A stretch of 64,000 nt of DNA from Nesterenkonia halotolerans (GTDB lineage Bacteria > Actinomycetota > Actinomycetes > Actinomycetales > Micrococcaceae): the NCBI RefSeq assembly GCF_014874065.1, contig NZ_JADBEE010000001.1, positions 1,984,001 through 2,048,000 of the forward strand, written 5' to 3'. Made by a program: the position numbers and the translations under genes. The number at the start of each line of letters is the position of its first letter. Position 1 is the stretch's first letter. Positions 1 through 8,299 of the stretch are shown piece after piece. A model generated the notes under the pieces. It saw nothing but the letters and a program-made list of their open reading frames with translations, did no database searches and was not told the DNA's origin.

Positions 1-45
1 GAGTTCCTGGAGCGGATGCTCTTCAGCTCCGGGCCCACAGACTAG
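1..45 (+). CDS. C-terminal end of an upstream gene (partial)
   Basis: The first 42 bases read as an open frame ending EFLERMLFSSGPTD and then a TAG stop at 43-45. The next gene starts only 14 bases later, which fits the end of a co-directional gene running in from outside the window. The tail is too short to recognise a family, and the reading frame is inferred only from the position of the stop and the tight spacing. Confidence 0.4.
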   Translation, partial: EFLERMLFSSGPTD

Positions 46-59
46 AAGGACGGGGCACC

Positions 60-563
60 ATGTGGTTTGACACCTGGGCGGATCTGGGACGGATCCTGTT
101 CGTCGGAGTCGCCGCCTACGCGGTGCTCGTCCTGGTGATCCGGCTCTCGGGCAAGCGAACCCTGAGCCAGCTCAACGCCTTCGACTTCATCGTCACGGTC
201 GCCCTGGGCTCCACGCTGGCCACCATCCTGCTCAGCAGCGACGTCTCCTGGACCGAAGGCGCCTTCGCGCTGATCCTGCTCGCCGGCCTGCAGTTCGTGC
301 TGGCGTGGATCTCCTCCCGGGTACCTGCTTTCCGCACTGTCATCACGGCGCGGCCGGCGGTGGTCCTCTGGCGCGGAGAGCTGCGCCACGACGCGCTGCG
401 CAGGAACCGGCTGGCGGAGTCCGAGGTCTACCAGGCGGTGCGCAGCAGCGGTGCCGGCGATCTCTCCTCGGTCGCCGCGGTGGTGCTCGAGACCAACGGC
501 AGACTCAGCGTCATCTCAGCGCAGAACCTCGGCGACGGCTCGGCGCTGGAGGACCTGGCCTGA
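60..563 (+). CDS. DUF421/YetF-family membrane protein
   Basis: A 167-residue protein with hydrophobic segments near residues 11-28, 42-60 and 67-84, then a soluble C-terminal part. The segment SGKRTLSQLNAFDFIVTVAL (about 30-49) is the hallmark of the DUF421/YetF family, whose soluble domain follows the membrane helices. The family's biochemical role is not established. This copy is shorter than the roughly 200-230 residues usual for YetF proteins, because the C-terminal domain is short. The ATG at 60 follows a GAAGGA ribosome-binding site. There is no functional link to the sugar genes downstream beyond co-orientation. Confidence 0.85.
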   Translation: MWFDTWADLGRILFVGVAAYAVLVLVIRLSGKRTLSQLNAFDFIVTVALGSTLATILLSSDVSWTEGAFALILLAGLQFVLAWISSRVPAFRTVITARPAVVLWRGELRHDALRRNRLAESEVYQAVRSSGAGDLSSVAAVVLETNGRLSVISAQNLGDGSALEDLA

Positions 564-647
564 GTCTGGGTTTCGGGGCGACGTGTCTCGCGCCACACAG
601 CGTAAGGTTGAAACAGAGAACAGTTCTGCCGCTGCAAGGGAGTCTGA

Positions 648-1889
648 GTGACTGACCACATCAAAGACCAGTCGTCGAGCGCACGAGCCGAAGGATCAGG
701 CCTGCGCGTCGCGATCATCGGTCATGCGTTCATGGGAGTGGCGCATACCCACGCCTGGCGCACCGCGCCACGCTTCTTCCCGATGACCCGCACCCCGGAA
801 GTGGCGCTGCTGGTCGGTCGCGACGAGGCGCGCACCCGTGAGGCCGCTGCGCGGCTTCAGATCGCCGAGATCGAGACCGACTGGCGCCGCGCCGTCGAAC
901 GCGAGGACATCGACATCGTCGACATCTGCACCCCGGGCAACACGCATGCGGAGATCGCGCTCGCGGCACTGGCGGCCGGCAAGCATGTGCTCTGTGAGAA
1001 GCCGCTGGCGAACTCTGTCAGCGAGGCCGAAGCGATGACCGCCGCGGCTCAGAAGGCCGCCGTCCACGGTGTGCGCAGCTTCTGTGGATTCAGCTACCGC
1101 CGCACCCCCGCGCTGGCCCTGGCGAAGCGCTTTGTGGAGGAAGGCCGGCTCGGCGACATCCGCCACGTGCGCGCGCAGTATCTGCAGGACTGGCTCAGCG
1201 ACGCTGACGCCCCGCTGAACTGGCGGCTGGACAAGGACAAGGCAGGAAGCGGCGCGCTGGGTGACATCGGCGCGCATTCGGTGGACGCCGCCCAGTGGGT
1301 CTGCGGGCAGCAGATCGAGGGCGTGTCGGCCATGATGCACACCTTCGTCGAGTCTCGTCCCGTGGCCGGCACCGCCGAAGGCCTCGGCGGCAGCGCGGCG
1401 GCAGGAGCGGAGCGCGGCCCGGTGACGGTCGACGACGCCGCAGCCTTCACCGCACGGTTCAGCGGCGGAGCCATCGGCGTCTTTGAGTCCACCCGCTTCG
1501 CGCTGGGACGACGCAACGCCAACCGCCTGGAGATCAACGGCAGCCTCGGCTCCATCGCCTTCGATTTCGAGCGGATGAACCAGCTCGAATACTTCGACGG
1601 TCGCGATGACCAGGCGGCACAGGGATTCCGCACGATCCAGGTCACCGACGCGGTCCACCCCTATACCGATCACTGGTGGCCGGTGGGACATGGCCTGGGC
1701 TACGGAGACCTCTTCGTGCACCAGGTGGCCGACGTCGTCGCCGCACTGGAGTCAGACGCCAGCCCACGCCCGGACTTCAGCGACGCGCTGACCGTGCAGC
1801 GCGTGCTCCACGCCGTGGAAGCCAGCGCCGGCGACGGCAGCCGATACACCCCGGTGGACCAGACCGCAGAGCTACGAGCCGGCAACTGA
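648..1889 (+). CDS. Gfo/Idh/MocA-family NAD(P)-dependent oxidoreductase
   Basis: A 413-residue predicted sugar or polyol dehydrogenase. A Rossmann fold opens the protein (VAIIGHAFMGVAH, about residues 21-33). The EKP signature with its catalytic-type lysine is at 117-119 (CEKPLANS), and GALGDIGAHSVD belongs to the C-terminal substrate domain. The GTG start at 648 is chosen because AAGGGAG lies 5 bases upstream and the protein then begins just before the Rossmann fold. It is slightly longer than typical family members because of a Gly/Ala-rich insertion around residue 245. It is followed by a ThuA-like gene and a second family member, the usual setting for 3-keto-sugar or inositol-type catabolism. 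The substrate cannot be read from the sequence. Confidence 0.88.
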   Translation: MTDHIKDQSSSARAEGSGLRVAIIGHAFMGVAHTHAWRTAPRFFPMTRTPEVALLVGRDEARTREAAARLQIAEIETDWRRAVEREDIDIVDICTPGNTHAEIALAALAAGKHVLCEKPLANSVSEAEAMTAAAQKAAVHGVRSFCGFSYRRTPALALAKRFVEEGRLGDIRHVRAQYLQDWLSDADAPLNWRLDKDKAGSGALGDIGAHSVDAAQWVCGQQIEGVSAMMHTFVESRPVAGTAEGLGGSAAAGAERGPVTVDDAAAFTARFSGGAIGVFESTRFALGRRNANRLEINGSLGSIAFDFERMNQLEYFDGRDDQAAQGFRTIQVTDAVHPYTDHWWPVGHGLGYGDLFVHQVADVVAALESDASPRPDFSDALTVQRVLHAVEASAGDGSRYTPVDQTAELRAGN

Positions 1890-1921
1890 TCAGCAGCGAG
1901 AACACGACACTGAGAGAGAAC

Positions 1922-2614
1922 ATGACCAAGAGAGCACTCATCGTCCGCGGCGGCTGGGACGGGCACCAGCCCGTGGAGGCCACCGAGATGTTCCTGCCAT
2001 TCCTGCAGGAGAACGGCTACGAGACAGAGATCCACGAGTCCCCGGAGGTCTACGCCGACGCCTCCACCATGGACTCGGTCGATCTGATCGTGCAGTGCAT
2101 GACCATGTCCACCATTGAGAAAGACCAGGTCGCGGGGCTGCGTGCCGCCGTGGCCGGTGGTGCCGGGCTGGCCGGATGGCATGGCGGAATCGCTGACTCC
2201 TACCGTGCGAGCGATGCGTACCTGCAGCTGGTGGGCGGGCAGTTCGCCCACCATCCTGCCGTGCACCCCGATGAGCGCACGGGTGAGCAGTCCGACTACT
2301 ACACCCCTCACCGCATCGACATCCTTCCCGAGGCTGCGGATCATCCCATCACCCGGGGAATCGAGAGCTTCGATCTGGTCACCGAACAGTACTGGGTGCT
2401 CCACGATCAGCTCATCGACGTGCTCGCCACCACCACTTTGCCCAAGCGCGAGTTCGATGAATGGGAGAAGCCGCATGTGAACCCGGCGATCTGGACCCGA
2501 CGCTGGGGCAGCGGTCGAGTGTTCGTCTCCACCCCGGGCCACCGGGTCGAGGTGCTGGAGAACCCGAATGTGCGCACCATGATCGAGCGCGGCATGCTGT
2601 GGGCGAGCCGATGA
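1922..2614 (+). CDS. ThuA-like domain protein (trehalose-utilisation family)
   Basis: A 230-residue protein with the glutamine-amidotransferase-like ThuA fold. Recognisable parts are the N-terminal strand RALIVRGGWDGHQP, the central segment GWHGGIADSYR and the C-terminal GRVFVSTPGHR. Rhizobial ThuA works with the Gfo/Idh/MocA dehydrogenase ThuB in oxidising disaccharides to 3-keto sugars, and here the gene is flanked on both sides by Gfo/Idh/MocA genes. The ATG at 1922 gives the natural N-terminus; the open frame extends further upstream but only over the end of the previous gene. The stop overlaps the next start as ATGA at 2611-2614, so the two are translationally coupled. The exact reaction is not known. 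Confidence 0.85.
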   Translation: MTKRALIVRGGWDGHQPVEATEMFLPFLQENGYETEIHESPEVYADASTMDSVDLIVQCMTMSTIEKDQVAGLRAAVAGGAGLAGWHGGIADSYRASDAYLQLVGGQFAHHPAVHPDERTGEQSDYYTPHRIDILPEAADHPITRGIESFDLVTEQYWVLHDQLIDVLATTTLPKREFDEWEKPHVNPAIWTRRWGSGRVFVSTPGHRVEVLENPNVRTMIERGMLWASR

Positions 2615-3720
2615 GCGGCGCAGCCTCAGCCGCACGGCGGCTCAACGTCGGTCTCATCGGCGCCGGCAACATCAGCAGCCAGTACATCGAGACGCTGAAC
2701 CGGGTGGAGGATCTGAACCTGCTCGCCGTGGCGGACCTGGATCTCGACCGGGCCCGGCAGGTCGCGGAGACCGGGGGAGCCCGCGGGGTGAGCGTGGATC
2801 AGCTCTTGGCCGACCCCGAGGTCGAGGCCGTGATCAATCTGACGATCCCACGCGCCCATGCCGAAACCTCGCTTGCCGCGATCGCTGCAGGCAAGGGCGT
2901 CTATGTGGAGAAGCCCTTCGCCGCCACCGTGGCCGAGGGCCAGGCGATGCTCGCCGCAGCAGAGGCTGCCGGCGTGGTGATGGGCAGCGCCCCGGACACC
3001 GTGCTCGGCACGGGCATCCAGACCGCCCGCGCCGCTGTGGATGCCGGCCGGATCGGGACACCGATGAGCGCGGTGGCCACCATGGTCACTCCGGGCCATG
3101 AGCGCTGGCACCCGAATCCGGACTTCTACTACCAGCCCGGGGGTGGTCCGCTGCTGGATATGGGGCCGTACTACGTCACCAGTCTGGTCACCCTGCTCGG
3201 CCCTGTCGTCTCTGTCATCGGTGCTGCCAGTGCCCTGCGCACCGAACGCGAGATCGGCTCCGGCCCGCGCGCCGGAGAACGCCTGCCGGTCTCCACTCCC
3301 AGCCACATCACCGGTGCACTGATCCATGAGTCGGGCGCCATCTCCACACTGGTGATGAGCTTCGACGGCACTGCCAGCCAGGCTCCGCCGATCGAGGTGC
3401 ATGGCACCGAGGCCTCCCTGGCGGTCCCGGATCCCAACCACTTCGCCGGGGAGGTGCAGCTGGCCCAGGAACGGGGTGCATGGGAGTCGCTCGAGGTGGC
3501 CGGAGGCTATGTCGGCGCTGCGCGCGGCTACGGTCTCGCGGATCTGCTGTGGTCGGGAGCCTTCGACGGCGACCCCAGGCTCGGCCGGGCACAGGGGGCG
3601 CTGGGACTGCATGTGCTCGAGGTGATGGCCGGCGTGCTCACCGCCGCCGAGACCGGGGCCTCCGTGGCGATCACCTCCCGCGCGGAGCGCCCGAGCGCGG
3701 TGCCGCTGGATCAGCGGTGA
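2611..3720 (+). CDS. Gfo/Idh/MocA-family oxidoreductase (second copy)
   Basis: A 369-residue predicted NAD(P)-dependent sugar dehydrogenase. The N-terminal Rossmann motif is VGLIGAGNISSQY and the EKP signature is at residues 100-102 (VEKPFAAT). The C-terminal half contains the GGGPLLDMGPYYVTSL segment common to the substrate domain of this family. It starts at the ATG overlapping the ThuA stop by 4 bases. It is clearly diverged from the family member at 648, so the operon encodes two different dehydrogenases flanking one ThuA-like protein. This suggests consecutive or alternative oxidation steps on a glycoside; that is inference from context. Confidence 0.88.
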   Translation: MSGAASAARRLNVGLIGAGNISSQYIETLNRVEDLNLLAVADLDLDRARQVAETGGARGVSVDQLLADPEVEAVINLTIPRAHAETSLAAIAAGKGVYVEKPFAATVAEGQAMLAAAEAAGVVMGSAPDTVLGTGIQTARAAVDAGRIGTPMSAVATMVTPGHERWHPNPDFYYQPGGGPLLDMGPYYVTSLVTLLGPVVSVIGAASALRTEREIGSGPRAGERLPVSTPSHITGALIHESGAISTLVMSFDGTASQAPPIEVHGTEASLAVPDPNHFAGEVQLAQERGAWESLEVAGGYVGAARGYGLADLLWSGAFDGDPRLGRAQGALGLHVLEVMAGVLTAAETGASVAITSRAERPSAVPLDQR

Positions 3721-3807
3721 GGCAGCGACCAACGGTGATCCGTGCGCCAGTGGTGACGCAGCGGGCTGGCGTCGCTGGCGCCGTCGCACGCGCATAAGCT
3801 TGAGCCC

Positions 3808-4869
3808 ATGACTCCACCGAGCGCTCGGCCGACCATGCGCCATGTTGCCGAGCGTGCGGGAGTCTCTCCCAAGACGGTCTCCAATGTGCTCACCGGCACC
3901 GCGCAGGTCCGCGAACCCACTCGACTTCGGGTGGAGCAGGCGATGCGGGAGCTGGACTTTGTCCCGAACTTCAGCGCTCGCGGACTGCGCAACGGCAAGA
4001 CCGGGGTGATCGGTCTCGCGCTGCCTGATCTGGCGACGGCTTTCTCCGCGAGCATCACCCACGCGGTGGTGGAGGCCGCTCACGCGCGTGGATGGGTGGT
4101 CCAGGTGGAGGAGACCGCGGCCGAGCCTGCCCGTGAGCATGACCTCGTCACGCGCGCACGCACGCACCAGATCGACGGGATGATCCTGAACCCGGTGCGG
4201 CTCGAGGACAGCGTGGTCGAGCATCTGGACCATCTGCCCCCGATCGTGCTGATCGGTGAGGTGGAGCAGCACCGCACCGACCGCGTGTTCATCGATTCCC
4301 GGGCCGCCGCCCGGGAGGCGGTGCTCCACCTGGTGTCCAGTGGGGCGCAGCGCATCCTGGCGCTCGGCGGCGCGGAAGCCGGGGCGGTGCTGGGCAAAGC
4401 CACGGTGGGGCAGCGTCTCCAGGGTTACCGGGACGCGCTGAGGGAGTCGGGATTGGTCTCCAGCCCTGCGCTGGAGCTGGAAGTGCCGGACTGGACGATC
4501 TCTGGCGGTGCGATCGGCATGCGCGAGTTCCTTGCCAGCGGAGTCGAGTTCGACGCAGTGCTCGCCTTCACCGACTCGATCGCCCTGGGGGCGCTGCATG
4601 AGCTCAACAGTGCCGGCATCCGCGTGCCCGAGGACGTCCTGATCTGCGGGTTTGATGACGTGGAACATGCCCGATACGCGGGGACGCCACTGACCACCAT
4701 CGGTTTCGATCACGAGCGCTACGCCAGCGCCGCCCTGGATCTGCTCTCCTCGCGGATGGGGGACCGAACCCTGGAGCCCCGGGCGCACAAGATCCCCCAC
4801 CAGCTGCTGATCCGATCGAGCACGCTCGGCCCTCCCGCGGGATCCGGCAGAAGAAAATCTCAGAAGTAG
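3808..4869 (+). CDS. LacI-family transcriptional regulator
   Basis: A 353-residue repressor-type regulator. The LacI helix-turn-helix is at the N-terminus (TMRHVAERAGVSPKTVSNVL, residues about 9-28) with the hinge helix motif FSARGLRNGK. A periplasmic-binding-like sensor domain fills residues 65-340 (ICGFDDVEHARYAGTPLTTI near the end). It sits between the Gfo/ThuA/Gfo operon and the sugar ABC operon, and a LacI-type palindrome lies just downstream at 4908. It most plausibly controls the arabinoside importer and hydrolase genes, and perhaps the preceding operon. The effector is unknown. Confidence 0.92.
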   Translation: MTPPSARPTMRHVAERAGVSPKTVSNVLTGTAQVREPTRLRVEQAMRELDFVPNFSARGLRNGKTGVIGLALPDLATAFSASITHAVVEAAHARGWVVQVEETAAEPAREHDLVTRARTHQIDGMILNPVRLEDSVVEHLDHLPPIVLIGEVEQHRTDRVFIDSRAAAREAVLHLVSSGAQRILALGGAEAGAVLGKATVGQRLQGYRDALRESGLVSSPALELEVPDWTISGGAIGMREFLASGVEFDAVLAFTDSIALGALHELNSAGIRVPEDVLICGFDDVEHARYAGTPLTTIGFDHERYASAALDLLSSRMGDRTLEPRAHKIPHQLLIRSSTLGPPAGSGRRKSQK

Positions 4870-4907
4870 TGTGATTCAGCACACATTTATGTAGGATGGG
4901 CGCAGTC

Positions 4908-4923
4908 TTTACAACGATGTAAA
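4908..4923. promoter_or_regulatory. LacI-type operator upstream of the CUT1 importer operon
   Basis: The 16-base sequence TTTACAACGATGTAAA is an inverted repeat with arms TTTACA/TGTAAA around the central CG typical of LacI-family sites. Only two symmetric positions next to the centre deviate. It lies between the lacI stop and the solute-binding-protein start, about 10 bases after a possible -10 (TAGGAT, 4892-4897), so a bound repressor would cover the transcription start. Confidence 0.6.
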
Positions 4924-4980
4924 AGGCACAGGCTCCGGGTGGCGGAGCTTGACTCCGCGTTCGTCCATAAGTGGTGACTC

Positions 4981-6306
4981 ATGATCGACACACGCATCAA
5001 CCGCCGAAGCGTCCTTGCCGGGGGCCTGGCGACAGCAGGTCTGGCGGCCCTCGCGGGCTGCACTCCGGCGCAGGGTTCACAGACCACGACACTGCAGTTC
5101 TGGCATCTGCTCAGCGGCGGTGACGGCATCACGATGCAGGGCATGATCGACCGCATCAATGCGGCTCACGGTGGCTTCCACGTGCGGCCCACCGTGCTGG
5201 CCTGGGGTGCCCCGTATTACACCAAGCTGGCCATGGCCGGTGCGGGTGGGCGGGCACCGGATCTCGCAGTCATGCACTCCTCCCGGGTCTCCGGGTATGT
5301 CCCCGGCGGACTTCTCGACCCCTGGGACCTGACACAGCTGAATGAGCTGGGGGTCTCGGAGTCCACTTTCACGGATCCCGTCTGGAACTCCAGCGTGGTG
5401 GATGGGGAGCTCTACAGTGTCGCACTGGATGCGCACCCCTTCATCACGCTGTACAACACCGAGATCTGCGAGGAAGCCGGAGTGTTGAACTCCGACGGGC
5501 AGCTCATGCGGCCCGACAATCCGGAGGACTTCCTCGAGATGGGTCGGGAGATCGCCGGCGTCACCGGCACCTATGGGCTGTCCTACGGGTTCATCGGGGA
5601 CGGAAACCAGATGTGGCGGCTCTTCTACACGCTCTACTGTCAGCACGGGCAACAGATGACCTTCCCCCAGGGAGGATCTGTCGAAGTGGACGGCGACGCG
5701 TTCGTCGCTGTGCTGGAGTTCATGCACCGACTTGTCGATGGTGAGGTCGCCTCTCAACGCGGGACCATCGACGCCGCCGTCGCCGAATTCGCCGCGCAGC
5801 GGACGGGAATGCATTTCACAGGCGTCTGGGAACTTCCCCCGATGAAGGAGGCCGGGGTCCCGCTGGGGGCGACCATGATCCCTCCCATCTTCGGAGACGA
5901 GGCGGTCTATGCGGACTCACACTCGTTCGTCCTGCCGCACCAGGCCGATCCTGATGAACAGATGCGCCGCGACACCTACACCGTGGTCGCAGAGCTGTTG
6001 AAGAACTCGATCACCTGGGCCGGAGCCGGGCATATACCCGCCTACCTTCCCGTCACCGAGAACGAGGACTACGCCGACCTCACTCCGCAGGCGGAGTACG
6101 CCGAGGCGGCGGACTACCTGGTCTATGACCCGGTGGCCTGGTTCACGGGTTCGGGGTCCAACTTCGTCCAGCAGTTCGGTCAGATCGTCGGCAGTGCGAT
6201 CACCTCCGGAAGCGGGTACGACCAGGCGCTGGAGGAGTTCCGTCGCTACGTCAACAACCTTCTTGCCCAGCCCAATCCCGCCAATCCACAGGGAGGACGG
6301 TCATGA
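4981..6306 (+). CDS. ABC sugar importer, extracellular solute-binding lipoprotein (family 1)
   Basis: A 441-residue secreted binding protein of a carbohydrate importer. The N-terminus has a twin-arginine pair (INRRSVLAGG), a hydrophobic core and a lipobox LAGC with the modified cysteine at residue 27. It is therefore a membrane-anchored lipoprotein, possibly Tat-exported. The mature part (FWHLLSGGDG, then KLAMAGAGGRAPDLAVMH) is typical of family 1 (CUT1) binding proteins. It is followed by two permease genes with 4-base overlaps, and no ATPase is present. A GH51 arabinofuranosidase is downstream, so arabino-oligosaccharides are a plausible ligand, inferred from context only. Confidence 0.93.
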   Translation: MIDTRINRRSVLAGGLATAGLAALAGCTPAQGSQTTTLQFWHLLSGGDGITMQGMIDRINAAHGGFHVRPTVLAWGAPYYTKLAMAGAGGRAPDLAVMHSSRVSGYVPGGLLDPWDLTQLNELGVSESTFTDPVWNSSVVDGELYSVALDAHPFITLYNTEICEEAGVLNSDGQLMRPDNPEDFLEMGREIAGVTGTYGLSYGFIGDGNQMWRLFYTLYCQHGQQMTFPQGGSVEVDGDAFVAVLEFMHRLVDGEVASQRGTIDAAVAEFAAQRTGMHFTGVWELPPMKEAGVPLGATMIPPIFGDEAVYADSHSFVLPHQADPDEQMRRDTYTVVAELLKNSITWAGAGHIPAYLPVTENEDYADLTPQAEYAEAADYLVYDPVAWFTGSGSNFVQQFGQIVGSAITSGSGYDQALEEFRRYVNNLLAQPNPANPQGGRS

Positions 6307-7277
6307 CCGACGTGATGGCAAGTCGCAGCGCTGCGGGTCCCGAGCCCAGCGCGACTCCAGGAGAGGATTCCAAGGGGCGTCGCACCTCACCCACCCGAGG
6401 GCAGGCGAGTCGACGTGGGCAGCTGGTCGCCTGGGCCTTCCTGGGCCCGTTCATGGCGGCCTTCCTGCTCTTCGTGATCTGGCCGCTGATCCACGGAATC
6501 TACCTCTCTCTGACCGACCAGTCGCTCACCGGAGCGGGTGGCAGCTTCATCGGACTCGAGAACTACTCCGAGGCGCTCTCCGACCCGGTCATGTGGACCT
6601 CCATCGGGAACACCGTCTGGTTCACGCTCATCACCACGGTGCCACTGGTGCTGTTCGCACTGATCATGGCGCTGCTGGTCAACACCGGACTCCCGGGACA
6701 GTGGCTCTGGCGGCTGTCCTTCTTCATGCCCTTCCTGCTCGCCTCCACGGTGATCTCGCAGATCTGGGTGTGGATCTTCAACCCACAGATCGGCGCGGCC
6801 AACGAGATCCTCTCTGCCGTCGGCCTCGAGCCGATCGCCTGGCTGCAGACTGCGCACGTCGATCTGATCTCGATCGCCATCGCGACGATCTGGTGGACCG
6901 TGGGGTTCAACTTCCTGCTCTATCTCGCGGCGCTGCAGAACATCCCCGATCTGCAGTACGAAGCTGCGGCCGTGGACGGCGCGGGCCGCTGGCGTCAGCT
7001 GTTTTCGATCACCATCCCCCAGCTGGGACCGGTCACCGGAGTCATCCTGGTGCTGCAGATGCTGGCCTCGCTGAAGCTCTTCGACCAGGCCTATCAGATG
7101 ATGGAGGGCGGCTCCTCGGAGACCTCCCGTCCCATCGTCCAGTACATCTTTGAGGCGGGCTTCGTCGGGTACCGATTCGGCTACGCCTCCGCCATCTCGT
7201 ACATCTTCTTCGTGCTGATCCTCATCGTCGGCATCTTCCAGATGGTCGTGCTTCGGAATCGAAAGGGAAACTCATGA
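6303..7277 (+). CDS. ABC sugar importer permease (MalF-like, CUT1)
   Basis: A 324-residue inner-membrane permease with about six transmembrane helices after a polar N-terminal tail of some 38 residues. The cytoplasmic EAA loop that docks the ATPase is visible as EAAAVDGAGRWRQLFSITIP. The ATG overlaps the stop of the binding-protein gene (ATGA at 6303-6306), and its own stop overlaps the next permease start. It should form a heterodimer with the downstream permease. The ATPase must come from elsewhere, as is common in actinomycetes that share one MsiK-type ATPase among CUT1 importers. Confidence 0.93.
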   Translation: MTDVMASRSAAGPEPSATPGEDSKGRRTSPTRGQASRRGQLVAWAFLGPFMAAFLLFVIWPLIHGIYLSLTDQSLTGAGGSFIGLENYSEALSDPVMWTSIGNTVWFTLITTVPLVLFALIMALLVNTGLPGQWLWRLSFFMPFLLASTVISQIWVWIFNPQIGAANEILSAVGLEPIAWLQTAHVDLISIAIATIWWTVGFNFLLYLAALQNIPDLQYEAAAVDGAGRWRQLFSITIPQLGPVTGVILVLQMLASLKLFDQAYQMMEGGSSETSRPIVQYIFEAGFVGYRFGYASAISYIFFVLILIVGIFQMVVLRNRKGNS

Positions 7278-8203
7278 GTTCCACAGCCACCGCCACGAGG
7301 ACCGACGACCCGCAGGTCGACGTCGCGCCGATTGATGTCACCAAGGTCAGACGCACGAACCGGATGCCGGGGGAGAAGCCGCTGGGCCCGGCGCGGATCC
7401 TGGCCTTCCTCGCCCTGGCGCTCATGGCGCTGCTCTGGCTGCTGCCGATGCTCTGGGCCATCGTCACCTCCTTCAAGACAGAGACCGACGCCGCGTCCGG
7501 GGGTCTGGAGCTCATCGGCCCCAACGGGGTCACCACTCAGGCCTACGAAGCGATCCTCGCCGAGGGCAACGTCTACGTCTGGGCGCTCAACAGCCTGTGG
7601 ACATCCGCGGTGATCACGCTCATCACGGTGACCATCTCCGCACTCGCCGCCTATGCGTTCTCCCGGCTGGACTTCAAGGGCAGCCGCTGGATCTTCCTGG
7701 CGGTCATCGCCTCGATCATCGTGCCCCCGCAGGCGCTGATCATCCCGCTGTATCACCAGATGCTGACGTTCAACATGGTGGACACGTACTGGGGGCTGAT
7801 CCTGCCGCAGATCGTGATGGCACCGATCATCTTCATCCTGAAGAAGTTCTTCGACGCCGTCCCCGTGGAGCTCGAAGATGCAGCGCGCGTCGACGGCGCC
7901 GGACGGCTGCGAGTGTTCTTCTCCGTGGTGCTGCCCCTGTCGCGTCCGATCCTCGGGGCGGTCTCGATCTTCGTGTTCATCCAGGCCTGGAACAACTTCC
8001 TCTGGCCCTTCCTGATCATCAACGACACCACGCTGATGACGCTGCCGGTGGGTCTGCAGACCGTGCTGAGCGCCTACGGGGTGCAGTACTCCCAGGTGAT
8101 GGCCCAGGCAGTGCTGGCGGCCCTCCCGCTGGTCATCGTCTTCCTCTTCTACCAGCGCCAGATCGTCAAGGGAGTCGCCACCACCGGCTTCGGCGGACAG
8201 TGA
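7274..8203 (+). CDS. ABC sugar importer permease (MalG-like, CUT1)
   Basis: A 309-residue permease with six predicted transmembrane helices and the EAA docking loop ELEDAARVDGAGRLRVFFSVVLP. The conserved C-terminal segment QAWNNFLWPFLII is typical of MalG-type subunits. The start codon overlaps the previous permease stop by 4 bases, so the binding protein and both permeases are translationally coupled. A 96-base gap separates it from the arabinofuranosidase gene, which has its own ribosome-binding site but no evident separate promoter. Confidence 0.93.
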   Translation: MSSTATATRTDDPQVDVAPIDVTKVRRTNRMPGEKPLGPARILAFLALALMALLWLLPMLWAIVTSFKTETDAASGGLELIGPNGVTTQAYEAILAEGNVYVWALNSLWTSAVITLITVTISALAAYAFSRLDFKGSRWIFLAVIASIIVPPQALIIPLYHQMLTFNMVDTYWGLILPQIVMAPIIFILKKFFDAVPVELEDAARVDGAGRLRVFFSVVLPLSRPILGAVSIFVFIQAWNNFLWPFLIINDTTLMTLPVGLQTVLSAYGVQYSQVMAQAVLAALPLVIVFLFYQRQIVKGVATTGFGGQ

Positions 8204-8299
8204 GCCCCCGAAGCTTCCCGAATTCCACGTTCCCTTCATCACCAGCACCGCCCGCTTCACCGCATTGCCCTCTTCATCAGCGCCGATCCAAGGAGCCTC

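Noticed and set aside
2626..4800. A very long antisense open frame (724 codons) over the second Gfo/Idh/MocA and LacI genes
   Set aside because: High GC content leaves the opposite strand free of stops. The translation has no recognisable domain, while the plus strand encodes two clear families here.
4870..4885. Second inverted repeat (GTGTG...CACAC) near the CUT1 operon promoter
   Set aside because: Arms match but the centre does not, it lacks the LacI-type CG centre and it does not recur. Kept only as a note.
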